DNA of 64,000 nt from Chlorella sorokiniana (lineage: Eukaryota; Chlorophyta; Trebouxiophyceae; Chlorellales; Chlorellaceae): the NCBI GenBank assembly GCA_025917655.1, contig CP084619.1, positions 1,922,001 to 1,986,000 of the forward strand, given 5' to 3'. The position numbers and the translations under genes were made by a program. The notes under the pieces are model-generated. The model saw only the letters and a list, made by a program, of their open reading frames with translations. It had not been told where the DNA came from and ran no database searches. How positions within the stretch are numbered: the first letter of the stretch is position 1; the number at the start of each line of letters is the position of its first letter. This document shows, in pieces, positions 43,702 through 54,425 of this stretch.

Positions 43702-44307
43702 GGGTTGGAGGCGGCCCGCCGTCAACCCCCAGAGGGTTGTGAGCTACCACTCGGCTTGCACAAACGAAGCGCCAAGGCAGGGGGCGAACTGTTTCCGCTG
43801 CCAGCTGCAATGATGTTGAAGGCCGCGGCGCTGCGCTGTCAAATGGAGAGGTCCACCGGCACTGCACATATCTTACACTCACGCGAAGTGAAGTAGAAAG
43901 GCTCAATGGACGAACGGTGGTGGCAACAGTGAGGGGAATATACAAGCACAAGTGGCAAAAGGGGACATGGGTGAGTCAACAAGGGTCTCGAAAGAGGGAC
44001 TGGGCAGCATGCTGGCTGTCGGCTAGCGACCAACTCCTGGGCCAGAGGGACGAATGGAATGCCTGATCTGATGGTAACTAAAGGGTGTCTTGTCTGCTAC
44101 CTAGCATCATCTTGCATAATCTAATCAATTGGCGTGGCGCCTGCCATGCGCAGCAGGCAGCAGCACAATGGCCGGCCGTAGACCAGACCGTCGAATCAAA
44201 TCTGAAAAGGGCCAAGACCCTCCCGTTCCACACGACAGCGCCGCAAGAATCTGCTTGCGGCTGGAGGGGTGCGGCTGGGAGGTGCATGGGCAACCTGGCA
44301 TGCTGCC
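43702..44307. other. 3' region of the left coiled-coil gene
   Basis: 606 bp between facing coding ends. On the minus strand TGTAA occurs at 43877-43873, about 435 nt past the coiled-coil stop, and could end that transcript. Nothing else is recognisable. Confidence 0.4.
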
Positions 44308-44708
44308 TCACACGCGCGACAGCTCTCGTGGGCCGCCGTTGGGCCAGCGCGCCACCACATCTGGCAGCTGGGCCACCACGGTCTCCACCCCCGCCGCGCT
44401 GGTAGCCATGGAAGCCTGCGGGGCGGCGGCATGCAGGGCTGAGCCAGCGGGTGCAGGGCGGGCGCAGGCGGGGCAGACGAGCTGCGCTGAGCAAGCGTCC
44501 CAGAATCCAAACACCGGCTGCTGGGGCGCTGCTGTGGCTGGCCACTCAACATGCACGCCACCAACAGCACCGGCCTGCCTCCCACGCACCTGGGCCCCCT
44601 CCAGCTCCCAGGTCAGCTGCTGCACCTCCTTCTGGGTCCAGTGCAGCTGGCGCTCCAGCTCAACTCGCCGGGCCTGAGGAAACAGCCGGGGGTTGGGAGG
44701 TTGGGGGT

Positions 44709-44741
<33 letters not shown>

Positions 44742-47253
44742 GGGGGTAGCAAGATATGAGAGCAGACGGGGGAACAGAGAACGCTGTGGGGCCCTGACCC
44801 AACAAAAAGCTGCTGCAAAGCAAAGGGACCCAACGAGAGGGGCCCCGCTAGGTGCCGGTGGCTCAGCAGGCCCAGCGCTGCACCCATGCTTGCCTGGTGC
44901 GCGCGGGCGTCCTCGTTGGCGCTCGCCCAAGCCTTCTCCAGCATGGCGGCCCGGCTGCGCAGCGTGCTCAGCTCGCCGGCGCCGCCCGTGAGGCCCTGAG
45001 CGCCAGCCTGCTCCGCCGCCGCCTCCCGCGCCCGTGCCGCCTCCAGCTCCGAGGCCAGGGCCCGCGCCTCGCGCTGCGCGGAGCTCAGCGCGGCCTGCAT
45101 GGCCCGCTGCTGCGCGCGCAGCGAGCTGGCGTCCTCCTGGGCGGTGCGCCAAGCCTTCTCCACCAGCGCGTTGCGCCCCGTGGACATGGACAGCAGAGTC
45201 TTGGCGGCCGCGGCGTCCTTCTGCGCAACCTGGAGCTCAGAGGAAAGCGCGGCGGCCTGGCCCTGCGCCCAGGAGAGCGCCGCCTCCAGCTTGCGCTGCT
45301 GCCGTCGCAGCTGGCCGGCGGCCTGCCGCAGGGGGCGGACAGTGTGAGGGCAGCGTGAGCGGGGTACGGTCCAAGCGCTTGCACAGGACAGCGACAGCTT
45401 GCAGGGTGGTGGGCGCCAGGCGGCAGGGCGGATGTCCCCTGTGGTGGACGGCAGTCCTCCACCCCGGCCGGCCCATGTCGGCCCCTTGCCGACCCAACCA
45501 GCGACCCACTCACCTGCGCCTCGCCCATGGACGACGCCCACGCCTTCTCCAGCATGGCAGCCCGCCCCCGCATCTGCTCCAGCAGGCTGGTGGCGGCCGC
45601 CGTCTCCAGCTGCGCCTGCTCCAGCTGGCACGACAGCGCCCGCGCCTCATCCAGCTGCGCCGCCAGCGCGCGCGCCTCCTGCTGCGCCGCGCTCAGCGCG
45701 CTCTGCAGCCCGCTCTTCTCGCTGCGCAGCTGGCTGGCCTCCTCCGCAGCCTGCGCCCACTGCCGCTCCAGCATCGCGGTGCGGCCCCGCGCCGCCGCCA
45801 GCGCAGCGTTTGCGTCGGCGGCCTCGCGCTGCGTCGCCTCCAGGCGCGCAGACAGGTCGAAGGCCTCGGCCTGTGCCGCCGCCAGAGCGGCCTCGGCGTC
45901 GCCGTGCTGCTGCGCATCCTGCAGAGGTGGGGTGGGCAGCGGAGGGAAAGGCCGGGTTGGTTCGGTCGGACACAGCAGACGCTGCTCGGGCAGGCTGCCT
46001 TCCGGCCCCCACCCCGCCCCGAGCATCAGCGCCACGTGCAGCCCAGGCGGATGCCACCCACCCGTGCGGCCTCCAGCGCCTCGTGCCACGCCGCCTCCAG
46101 CACCTCGGCGCGCCCGTTGGACGCCTCCAGCAGCGCGTGCGCGTCCATCGCCTCGCGCTGCGCCGCGTCGACCTGCGCGGCCAGCTGGCGGGCGCGGTCG
46201 TCCGCCAGGCGCGCGTCGCGGCGCGCCGCCGCAGCCTCGCTCTCCGCCCGGCTGGCCAGGGCCTGCAGGCGCTGCCGCTCCCGAGTCTCGTCCTCCATCT
46301 TGGAGCGCAGGGCGGCGGCCTGAAGGGGAGGCAGGGGGCAGGGGGAGCTCAGCGAGCGGGCCCATGGACCTGAGGGCAGCCTTGACAACGGTGTTGGTGC
46401 GGCATGAAAAGCATGGCAGCCTGGTTTGCGTGCCGCACCTGCTGCTGCACCGCCGCCAGCTGCCCCTCCACGACGGCCCGCTCATCGGCCTCCCGGCTCA
46501 GGTCGTCCTGCACGCTCTGCCAGGCCGCCACAAACTCCTGCGACTTGGCGTTCATCTGCAGCTGCAGCAGGGTCAGCTCCTGCTGCTGCAGGTCCTGCAC
46601 GGCAAGGAAGCAGGGGGCCAGGCCCTGCGGCGGTGGACTGGGGGCTGCTGCCATCCGGTGGGCAGGCAGCAAAACAAGGTGGGCGACGGCCAGTAGCCGC
46701 GGTGCCGTCAGAAGGCGGCTGGCATGGCTGCTGCGCGGAAACGATGTTGCTGCTAAAGCCGCGGATGCTCATCAGGGTGCTCAGCAGAGGCTGCGCAGCG
46801 ACCCACCTGCAGCTGCGCTACCTCACGCTTCAGGGCCTCCAGCCGCGTGCGCTGCTGCTGCTTCTCCCGCCTGGCCTGGGTGCTGGTGACCACGGCAGCG
46901 GTGGTGGTGGCCACAGCGGTGCCGCCCAGCATGGGCACAGCAGCGGCGGCGGTGCCCGCCTGCTGCACCACCTGCTGCGCAGCCTGCATCACAGTCGGCG
47001 CCAGCGCTGTGGGCGGGGGCACCACCCCCGTCTGCACCGCCACCGCCGTAAGACCCGCGGCTGCAAAAGCGGCGAGCGAGGTAACCAGGCTGCTACCCTG
47101 CTCCTGCTCCCGCTCTTGGCTGTCGCTCGTTGCTCGGGCCAGCGCTCGGTTGGTGGTCGACCGCCGTCTTACGTTGTGCATTTTGGCTAAATGGGGCACT
47201 GGAACCGGCTGCAAAGCCGCCGCGCCGCGGTTTACCGTTGCGAGGGTCTGCAT
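44308..47253 (-). CDS. Plastid-type coiled-coil repeat protein A (EKAW repeats)
   Basis: Unrecognised by family name. Exons (minus): 47253-46807, 46594-46439, 46319-46062, 45918-45514, 45322-44894, 44673-44590, 44415-44308; exactly 629 codons with no frame break, all introns phase 0. The N-terminus is transit-like, then two Ala-rich hydrophobic segments ('SLVTSLAAFAAAGLTAVAVQ' and 'VPMLGGTAVATTTAAVV'). From residue about 130 the protein is one long Ala/Glu/Gln/Arg coiled coil with recurrent 'GRAAMLEKAW' or 'GRNALVEKAW' motifs whose Trp residues are 66 or 73 residues apart. The architecture (transit peptide, membrane segment, long coil) resembles thylakoid filament proteins such as MFP1, but I see no specific similarity. 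Intron 5 starts GC, and intron 44674-44893 holds a run of 32 G. Paralogue B lies head-to-head. Confidence 0.8.
44709..44740 (+). repeat. Uninterrupted run of 32 G inside an intron
   Basis: Poly-G from 44709 to 44740, bordered by further short G runs (44703-44707, 44742-44746). It lies in the intron 44674-44893 of the coiled-coil gene, so it is poly-C in the transcript, just downstream of where a polypyrimidine tract would sit. It could fold as a G-quadruplex on the plus strand. Its exact length in a sequence with homopolymer errors is doubtful. Confidence 0.9.
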
Positions 47254-48136
47254 GGTGCCACCAAGGGCTTTGTCGCTGGCTGCTGCCCAGGCTGCTTCAC
47301 CAGCCACCCAGGAACTCACAACGAAATTTCGGGCATGAACCGAGAGCTGCATGATGAGCAAGCCACGCGTGGCCTCGGCAGAGCAGGGTTTCCGCACATG
47401 CGCTTGCTAGGCGGGAGAAGGAATCGCTCACAACAACAGAGCTGCAGGAAAGCAGCACGGGGGCATCCGAGCGTCATTCGACGGAAGCGGGAGGGTGGCA
47501 CTGCGGCCAGCAGAGGGCCGCCAACAGCTCCCGGGCCCTGCCACTAGCCCGGGAGCTGTCTTGAGGGCAGACAGATTGAGCACCCTAGGGTTGTACCAGA
47601 TCCTGCACATGCCCCATGCAGATCAACAACAACAATCTACTTTGGGCGTTTCAAGGCGGGGGCCGCCAGAAAACAATCGGGCACCCTGCAGCCGCCGGTG
47701 CACCCCGCTCAGGTTGACCTGCATCTGCCATGCATTTCATACAATGGATACTTGGACTCACATGGATTCCTGGTTCCTGCACTGTAAGTTGTTGGTGCAG
47801 AGAAAACAAGCAAAGACGTCCGGCAGCCGGCCGGCCAGAGTCTCTGACCAAGAGACATGTCTGCCATGTGGGCGGTGCCACCATCTCAACGCTACGAACT
47901 GAATCTTACACGATCGAAAGATCCCGAGTCGACACCGATCAATGTTACGAAAAGATTACGCGAAAAAACTACTCTCACGGAAACGGGACTCTACCACGTC
48001 TGCCTGCTATGCTGCCCAACTGGGGCTCAGGGGCCGTCGGCTTTGAGCTGGTCACTCCCCACCAATATTGAAAGTGGGATTCAAAGGTGAATCAAGACCC
48101 CTTCAATCGGTGCACGCTCTCTGCTCTCCGAGGGAC
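47254..48136. promoter_or_regulatory. Divergent promoter of the two coiled-coil paralogues
   Basis: 883 bp between the two ATGs. The 47560-48060 part is AT-richer than the flanks. I see no long inverted repeat inside it, so the duplication junction is not obvious at sequence level. No credible ORF. Confidence 0.45.
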
Positions 48137-51100
48137 ATGCTGCAGAAGAGCTTGCGCCCTTGCAGCAGGTCTTTCCTGCAGGGCAATAATGCAGAGGTGC
48201 GCAGCAAGCAAATTGAGCGCGGCTCGGCGGGTCGCAAGGCCGCTCCAAGGACGTGTGGCAGTGCCAAAAGCCAGAGTGAAAAATCGGCGCCCTCTGAGCA
48301 ACCGCCCAGCCACCAGGCGTCGGGCCTGTTGAAGGCTGCTGCACCCTTGATTGCTGCGGGATTTGTGGCGGTGACGGGCCCAGAGGTGGGTGGCTGCGGT
48401 CGGCGCCCCAGCGGTCACCTGCTGTTGCGAGCGGTTGTGCGCCGCTGCTTGTCCCACCCTTGTTTCAGCTGCACGTCACTTCCTAAACTGCGATCCACAT
48501 GAGCAGGTGATTGCTGCCGAGGCCACGGCAGTGGCGGCGGCGGGCCCGCGCGGCGGCGAGCTGGCGGGGCGCTGCTGCCGCTCATGGGTGGAACCGCCGC
48601 CACCACCTCGGCCATCGCCATCGCGTCGGTAGTGCAGCAGAAGAAAGCGCAGGAGGCGCAGCGCGAACGGCTCACCAAAGTGAGCCGCTGTGGTGCAGCA
48701 GCGCGCCGCTGCCGCTCGCTGCGCCCGCTGTGCTCGGGATTCCATTTGGCCACGAGTGCTCAAGACCAGTGGTGTGCCGCTGCTGCCTGCCCCCAGTCGC
48801 AGCTTCGCACAGAGGTGACGGCGCTGCAGCAGCTGCAGAAGGAGGAGATGGATCTGCTCACGCTGCAGATGCAGGCCCGCATGGCGGTGAGCGGCGGCCG
48901 TCATCGCGTGCAGCCACACCAGCGCCCTGCCTGCATGCACGCGCAGCCTGCAGGCCCCCCGCTGCCCCCGCGTGTGCTATCACTCTTTTCTTGTCTGGAT
49001 GTCCCTTTGCTGCGTGGCTGACTTCCGCTGGCCCTTCCTCCCGGGCATTACATACACGCATCATCAACCCGCGGTGCAGGTGCAGCTCGCCACACACCAA
49101 TGCGCCCCCACCCCCCAGCAGGAGTTCCAGTCCAAGATGTCGGAGCTGCGCGGCGGGGGAGGGGGCAGGCGACGCCGCAGCCCTGCGCTCCCGCCTGGCG
49201 GCGGCGCAGCGCGAGGCCGCCGACCTGGAGGCCCGAGCCGACGCCGAGGCGGCGGAGCGCCGCCGCTGGGAGGCTGCCGCGGGGCAGCTGGAGCGGGAGG
49301 CCAGCGGCATGCGCCAGGCGTACTCTCAGCTGCAGGGCAAGGCGTCGGAGCTGGCGGGGCGGCTGGAGGAGGCGCGGCGCGAGGTGGCGGACGCCAACGC
49401 GCTGCTGGCGGCGTCGCGGGGCGCATCGACAGGGTGCAGGCCGCTTGGAGCGGCACGCTGGCGGCGGGCGAGGTGCGGGGCAGCTGTAAGGGGCCAGCAG
49501 CCCTGCTGCGGCTCCCGCCCGCCTGCCAGGCCATGCAGTCTCGCCACCGCGGGGCCGGCTGCTGAGCATCGAGGGCCCGTTCATCGTCAGGCGCCGAGCT
49601 GGCCACTGGGCCAGCAGCCCTTGGTTTGAGCGGTGCCTCCGGCGTGTGCTGCCTGCTCGTTGGCTTAGTCTTGTGCACAGCCTTGCATGCGCGCCCTTGT
49701 ACCGCAGGACCCCAGCTCCTGCAGCAGGACAACGGGCGGCTGCAGGCGGCGCTGCGTGCAGCGGAGGAGCAGGCGGAGGCGCTGGCGCAGGAGGTGGCGG
49801 CCACATCCGCCGCCGCCGCTGCCGCCAAGGCTGAGCTGGCGGGCCTGCAGAGCCGCAGCGCCATGCTGGAGAAGGCGTGGGCGGAGGCTGCGCAGGTGCT
49901 CTTTGCGTGGGGGCGGGCTGCTGCCTTCTGTGGCCGTCAGCGCTTGTGCTGATCGGTACCTTCTGACTTTGCTGCCCTTCCTGCCCGACTGCTCCACGCC
50001 TTTTAAAACCCGCCCCTTGAACCCCACCCCTGCACACCCCGCTTCCTGCTGCACAGGAGGCCAACCAGCTGCTCAGCGAGAAGCGCGGGCTGCAGAGCGC
50101 GCTGAGCGCGGCGCAGCAGGAGGCGCGCGCGCTGGCGGCGCAGCTGGAGCAGGCGCGGGCGCTGTCTGCTGAGCTGGAGGGCGTGCGGCGGGAGACTGCC
50201 GCAGCAAACAGATTGCTGGATGAGATGCGGGGGCGGGCGGTGATGCTGGAGAAGGCGTGGGCGTCGGCAGCGGCAGAGGCCAAGGTGGGCGCAGGCCTGC
50301 TGCCTGTCTGGGGGGCTGGGCATGAAGGCTGCCTGCACAAGCTGCCGCTCTGCTGCCTGCTGGGTGTTGCTGGCAGGGGCAGAGGCGCAGGGTGCTGGCG
50401 CCGGCCCTCTATGCCGACCCAACAACACCATGTGGCTGCTTTCTGCCTACCCACCCACCCACCCACCCCCGTGCAGGACGCGGCACAGCTGCGGCGGCAG
50501 CAGCAGAAGATGTCGGACGCGCTGGGCCGCGCGCAGCAGGAGGCCGCCGCCCTCGCCTCGCAGCTGGGCGCGGCGCAGAAGGACGCCGCAGCCGCCAAGA
50601 CTCTGCTGTCCATGTCCACGGGCGCAACGCGCTGGTGGAGAAGGCGTGGCGCACCGCCCAGGAGGACGCCAGCTCGCTGCGCGCGCAGCAGCGGGCCATG
50701 CAGGCCGCGCTGAGCTCCGCGCAGCGCGAGGCGCGAGCCCTGGCATCGGAGCTGGAGGCGGCACGGGCGCGTGAGGCGGCGGCGGAGCAGTCTGGCGCAG
50801 AGGCGAAGAGCCTGCGGGGACGGGCCGCGGCGCTGGAGCAGGCGTGGGGCGCTGCGCAGCAGGACGCGGCGGCTGAGCGTGCACGGCGTGAGGAAGCCGA
50901 GGAGAATCTGTACTGGCTCCAGCTGGAGGCGCAGCAGCTTAGCACGGAGCTGGAGGAGGCCAAGGTGGGCGGCTGGGGGAGGTGGGGTGTGGGTGTGTAA
51001 GTGTGGTGCGGGGGCGCGCTCGTGTGCCATGTCAGCAGCGGGTGACGGGGCCTGCTGGCACTGGCAAGTCAGCAAGGGGCAGGTTGCGTCAGCTCATCAC

Positions 51101-51268
51101 CTCACCAAACAGCCGCAAGACCCTGGTCGCAGAACCACTGATCCCACCGACCTTCTGCTCCTGCCCTCCCCACCCACCCTCCAGGCGGCCCTCGCGTCCC
51201 GCTCAGCCGGCTTCGACTCCTTCGTCTCAAACATGGGAGCTCGCCAGCCGGCACCCGCCCGCGCCTAG
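48137..51268 (+). CDS. Plastid-type coiled-coil repeat protein B (EKAW repeats), paralogue of A
   Basis: Exons 48137-48385, 48507-48679, 48803-48886, 49122-49472, 49708-49895, 50057-50284, 50477-50964, 51185-51268. Transit-like start (MLQKSLRPCS), then 'AAPLIAAGFVAVTGPE' and 'LMGGTAATTSAIAIASVV', aligning with the hydrophobic part of A. The coil has the same 'MLEKAW' and 'VEKAW' modules, and a stretch of about 60 residues starting 'AWRTAQEDASSLRAQQRAMQ' is identical to A. Exons 5 and 6 here correspond to exon 4 of A, so an intron was gained or lost. It ends 'SNMGARQPAPARA', unrelated to the end of A. Several frame breaks occur: G4 48566-48569, G-runs in 49150-49165, near 49424, the exon start at 49708, and G3 50620-50622. 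Paralogue A shows the last to be an error. TGTAA at 51730. Confidence 0.78.
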
Positions 51269-51729
51269 TGTGCAACGCTCCTGGCAGCCCTGGGTCCCCA
51301 CAGATAGAGAGACGCAGTCCTCTGGCACGCGTGCTTGGCCCTCGCTGCTGCGGGGTGTCTGCGTGGCCCAGGGGTGGTGGCCGACGTGTGGCCGCAGTGC
51401 GGTAGAGAGGCCTGTCGAGGGCCCTCCCCCAGAGTTTTGCAGCGCGTACCCTTGCCCTCCGAGCCCTACAACACAAAACCAATTTTATCCTCCATATGAT
51501 TCTGATCAGAGAACTAGCACAATACTTTGCCCACCTTTCCAGGGCTTCTGAGCGCTCTGTTGACTGCTGCGCCTGGGCTTGCCTTGCCTGTGCCATGTCG
51601 CCGCATCGAGCGCGGCCCGTCTGCCCTCTCTCAATAGTTTCACTGCAGTGCTCTCCTTCTTGCACTGAGCAGCTTGCTGCATCAATTTGATCGGACGCAG
51701 ACCTCTCCTGCCACCTCGCCCTGCCGACC

Positions 51730-51734
51730 TGTAA
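51730..51734 (+). terminator. TGTAA poly(A) signal of coiled-coil gene B
   Basis: TGTAA about 460 nt past the stop and about 95 bp before the next ATG on the same strand. The region 51269-51729 is the inferred 3' UTR; I see nothing else in it. Confidence 0.5.
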
Positions 51735-51830
51735 AGCACAGAGGTGGCGTTGCCATGAAGCTGCCACATGGTCACCTCTCCCACTGCTCATCGATCGATC
51801 ACGCCTGCTTTCAACTTTCAACCCGTCCCG

Positions 51831-54008
51831 ATGTCAATCTCTGAGGCTGCAGAGGCAAGCCTGCTGGCTGCCCAGGCATGGGTGTTCGCTGCCACAGCCA
51901 CCTTGGACGCTGCTGGGAAGGCCGTCCAGGCCTGGTTCGGCCTCTGTGTGCAGGGTCCCTTCGTGCTGGCCTGGAGGGCTGCAGCAGTGGTGTCAAAGGT
52001 GTGTGGCGGCACCCTTTCGGTTTTTGGCGCACAGCGCACGGACCAGTGCGCAGCGCAACGCCTGCTGCCTGCATGTTGGAAGCGCACCTGCCCATCCCCC
52101 TGCTGCTCCCCTCCCAGTAGCGCCTGGCCTCCCGCCGGCCACTTCCGCTGGCAGCGCCATCCGCTGACGGCGCTCCGGATGAAGGCAGGGCCAAGGCAGC
52201 CGCACTGGCTGCACCAGAGGTGGCTGAGAGCGGAGAGGTGGCCGCTCCAAGCGGCCCCCTGTGCCCCTGTACCCAAGTTGGAGCACCGCTGGGGTGGGGG
52301 GCAGGCCAGGCTCCTTGAAGGGGCTGCGGCAGGACAGCCCCGGGGGCGTGCAGCAGGGACCGGGGCGGGGCTCTGAGGCTGGCGTAGGAGCGCAAGGGGG
52401 AGGGGAGGACGGACAGGAGGGGCTGGACGAGCAGGACGAGGCGAGGCTGGAGGCTGGATACGATCGGCTGCCGTCCGCGCCACTGCAAGGTGAGCGCTGG
52501 CTGCGCTTCCAACCCCACTCGTGTTGCGGCCTGTGCGGAAGGAAAGGGGGAAGCAAAAGCAACCCCCACTGCCATGTTCAAGCGCCGGAAAAGCTGGACA
52601 TTACGCAACGCGCCACTTGGCCGCTGCTTGCAGGCATGGCAGACTATCTGGGTGCCCAGCTCAGCGGGCAGGAGCAGGAGCCGCTGCTGCTGCGCGTGCC
52701 CTCCTCATCCGCTCCCACCGCTGCTGAGGCAGAAGGCAGGGGGTATGGGGACGACGGGGCAGGAGCAGATCAGGCGGCAGCAGCGGTTGATGCAGCAGCT
52801 GCAAACTTTGAGGCCGCCGCCGACGCGCTGGCTGCAGAAGCGGCGCTTGGCTTTGCCGAGGAGGCTGGCGGCGCCGCAGAGGAGGCTGAGGCGGCGGCAG
52901 AGGCGGCCGTGAAGGCTGGGGCGGGGATGGAGTCTCTCGATGAGGCGGCGGCAGCCATCAACGCTGCTTGGCAGGCTGCTGCTGCGGCCGAAGACGCTGA
53001 GCGCATCAGCCTGGAGGCATCCGCTGCAGCTGGGGAGGCCGAGGCCCGGGCTGAGCTGGCTGAGGCCTCGCTGCACAGCCAATGTGCGGGCGTGAGCAGC
53101 GGCACAGGGAGCCAGCGCTACACCGCAGGGCTGCCTGCGGCGTCGCCCATGGCGCAGAACTCGAATGGGGCGGATGAGCTGCTGGGCGGGGCGACTGCAA
53201 CCCAGGAGGTTGCTGAGATTGGTGCGATGTCGCCAGGGGTGCAGCATCCCCCAGCGACATTCAGGCCTTGAGGGGCCGAGAGGCCATGCTGCGCTCCTCA
53301 CCCGGCGTCCCCGAGGAAGCTGCACAGCCGTCTGCCCCGCCCCTGGCCACCACACCTGCCCCAGGCCAGGCAGACAGCCGCACTGGCGGCAACGGCGACA
53401 CCAGGTGGCGGGATCGCGCCAGCGCTGCCGTGGTGCCTGCGGCCCTGGAGCCGCTGCCGCAGAGCTCGGCTGCGGCGGCGGGCTTCACCTCCGGCCCTTC
53501 AGAGCAGGCGCCGTCGGTGCAGCTGCCGCTGGTGGAGCCGGTGCCGGGTGGGGTGCCGCCGCCCCCTGAGGCCCTGCCAATGCAGTGGGCCCTGGGCGGC
53601 TCTCTGGGCGGCCCTTTGGAGGCACCTGCACCCTCCCCTGTCCGCGGGAAGCCGGCCCTCCCTGACGCCCAAGGCAGGAGGGTTGGTGTGCCAGAGCAGG
53701 GCAGCATCAGCGGCAACCCCTTTGGGCCGTCAACGCCGCCGCTCTCTGCACCCCAGGCGGCCCCGCCTCGCACAGAACGTTTGGCTGGTGAGCAGGCCAA
53801 ACGCCGGAAGCAAGCCTGCCTTCTCGCTGGCATTTGAACACTGGATGCATTGCTGGCAGCGTGGTTCCACGGCTGATGGATGTGTTTTGCCCCCATGATG
53901 CCTTCAGAGCCCACCCCACCCCCCGCCGACCGTGCTGGCACAGCGTTTGCTGCTGAGCTAGCAGCCGCTGCGCACGACTTGATGGCCGCTGGCGGCTCTG
54001 ATGTGTGA
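51831..54008 (+). CDS. Alanine-rich helical protein, unidentified
   Basis: Exon 1 51831-51998 (starts MSISEAAEASLLAAQAW), a second exon of about 52130-52489 with frame slips, exon 3 52634-53787, exon 4 53908-54008. Exon 1 is hydrophobic and could be a membrane or signal segment ('WFGLCVQGPFVLAWRAAAVV'). Exon 3 begins with a charged Ala-rich region that should form a long helix ('AAEEAEAAAEAAVKAGAG', 'AAINAAWQAAAAAEDAERIS'), then becomes Pro/Ser/Gly-rich and disordered. It ends 'AAAAHDLMAAGGSDV'. One missing C in the run 53248-53252 joins 'GVQHPPSDIQALRGREA' across the frame break. I recognise no domain. The composition recalls plastid filament or LEA-like proteins, but that is not evidence of function. 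Confidence 0.55.
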
Positions 54009-54425
54009 GGAGGGCCGGGCCCATTGCCAGGCTTTGAGCAACCTCAACCACACTTGTCAGCCTGCCCTCGTTCGCAACTCCCTGCCACCACACGTGCGTG
54101 TTGCGTTTGTTGTGTTGCATATGTTTGGAATAAAATTGTGAGCATCCGCCAGCGTGGGTCTCGACATGTGCATCGGCAGTGACGGGTATCAAGGGTGTAG
54201 GTGCTACCAGATGAGGAGAGAGCCAAGTGGGGTGGGTGGGTGACAAGAGGGAAGCACGGAGAAGAGAGCAGGTCGACGGTTCAGGGGCCGCCGCCAGCCG
54301 CCAGGCGCGGCGGCAGGCAGGCTGCTGCGGGGAGGTGTGGCGGCTTTGTGCCGCAGGCAAGCGCGCTCAGCACGGCGTGCCGGGGAGCCAGCTGCCCTGC
54401 CCTGCCCGCTGAGAGGAGCAGCGCT

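Noticed and set aside
47254-48136. A large inverted repeat or mobile element causing the coiled-coil duplication.
   Set aside because: I found no terminal repeats, target-site duplication or transposase-like ORF around the two genes.
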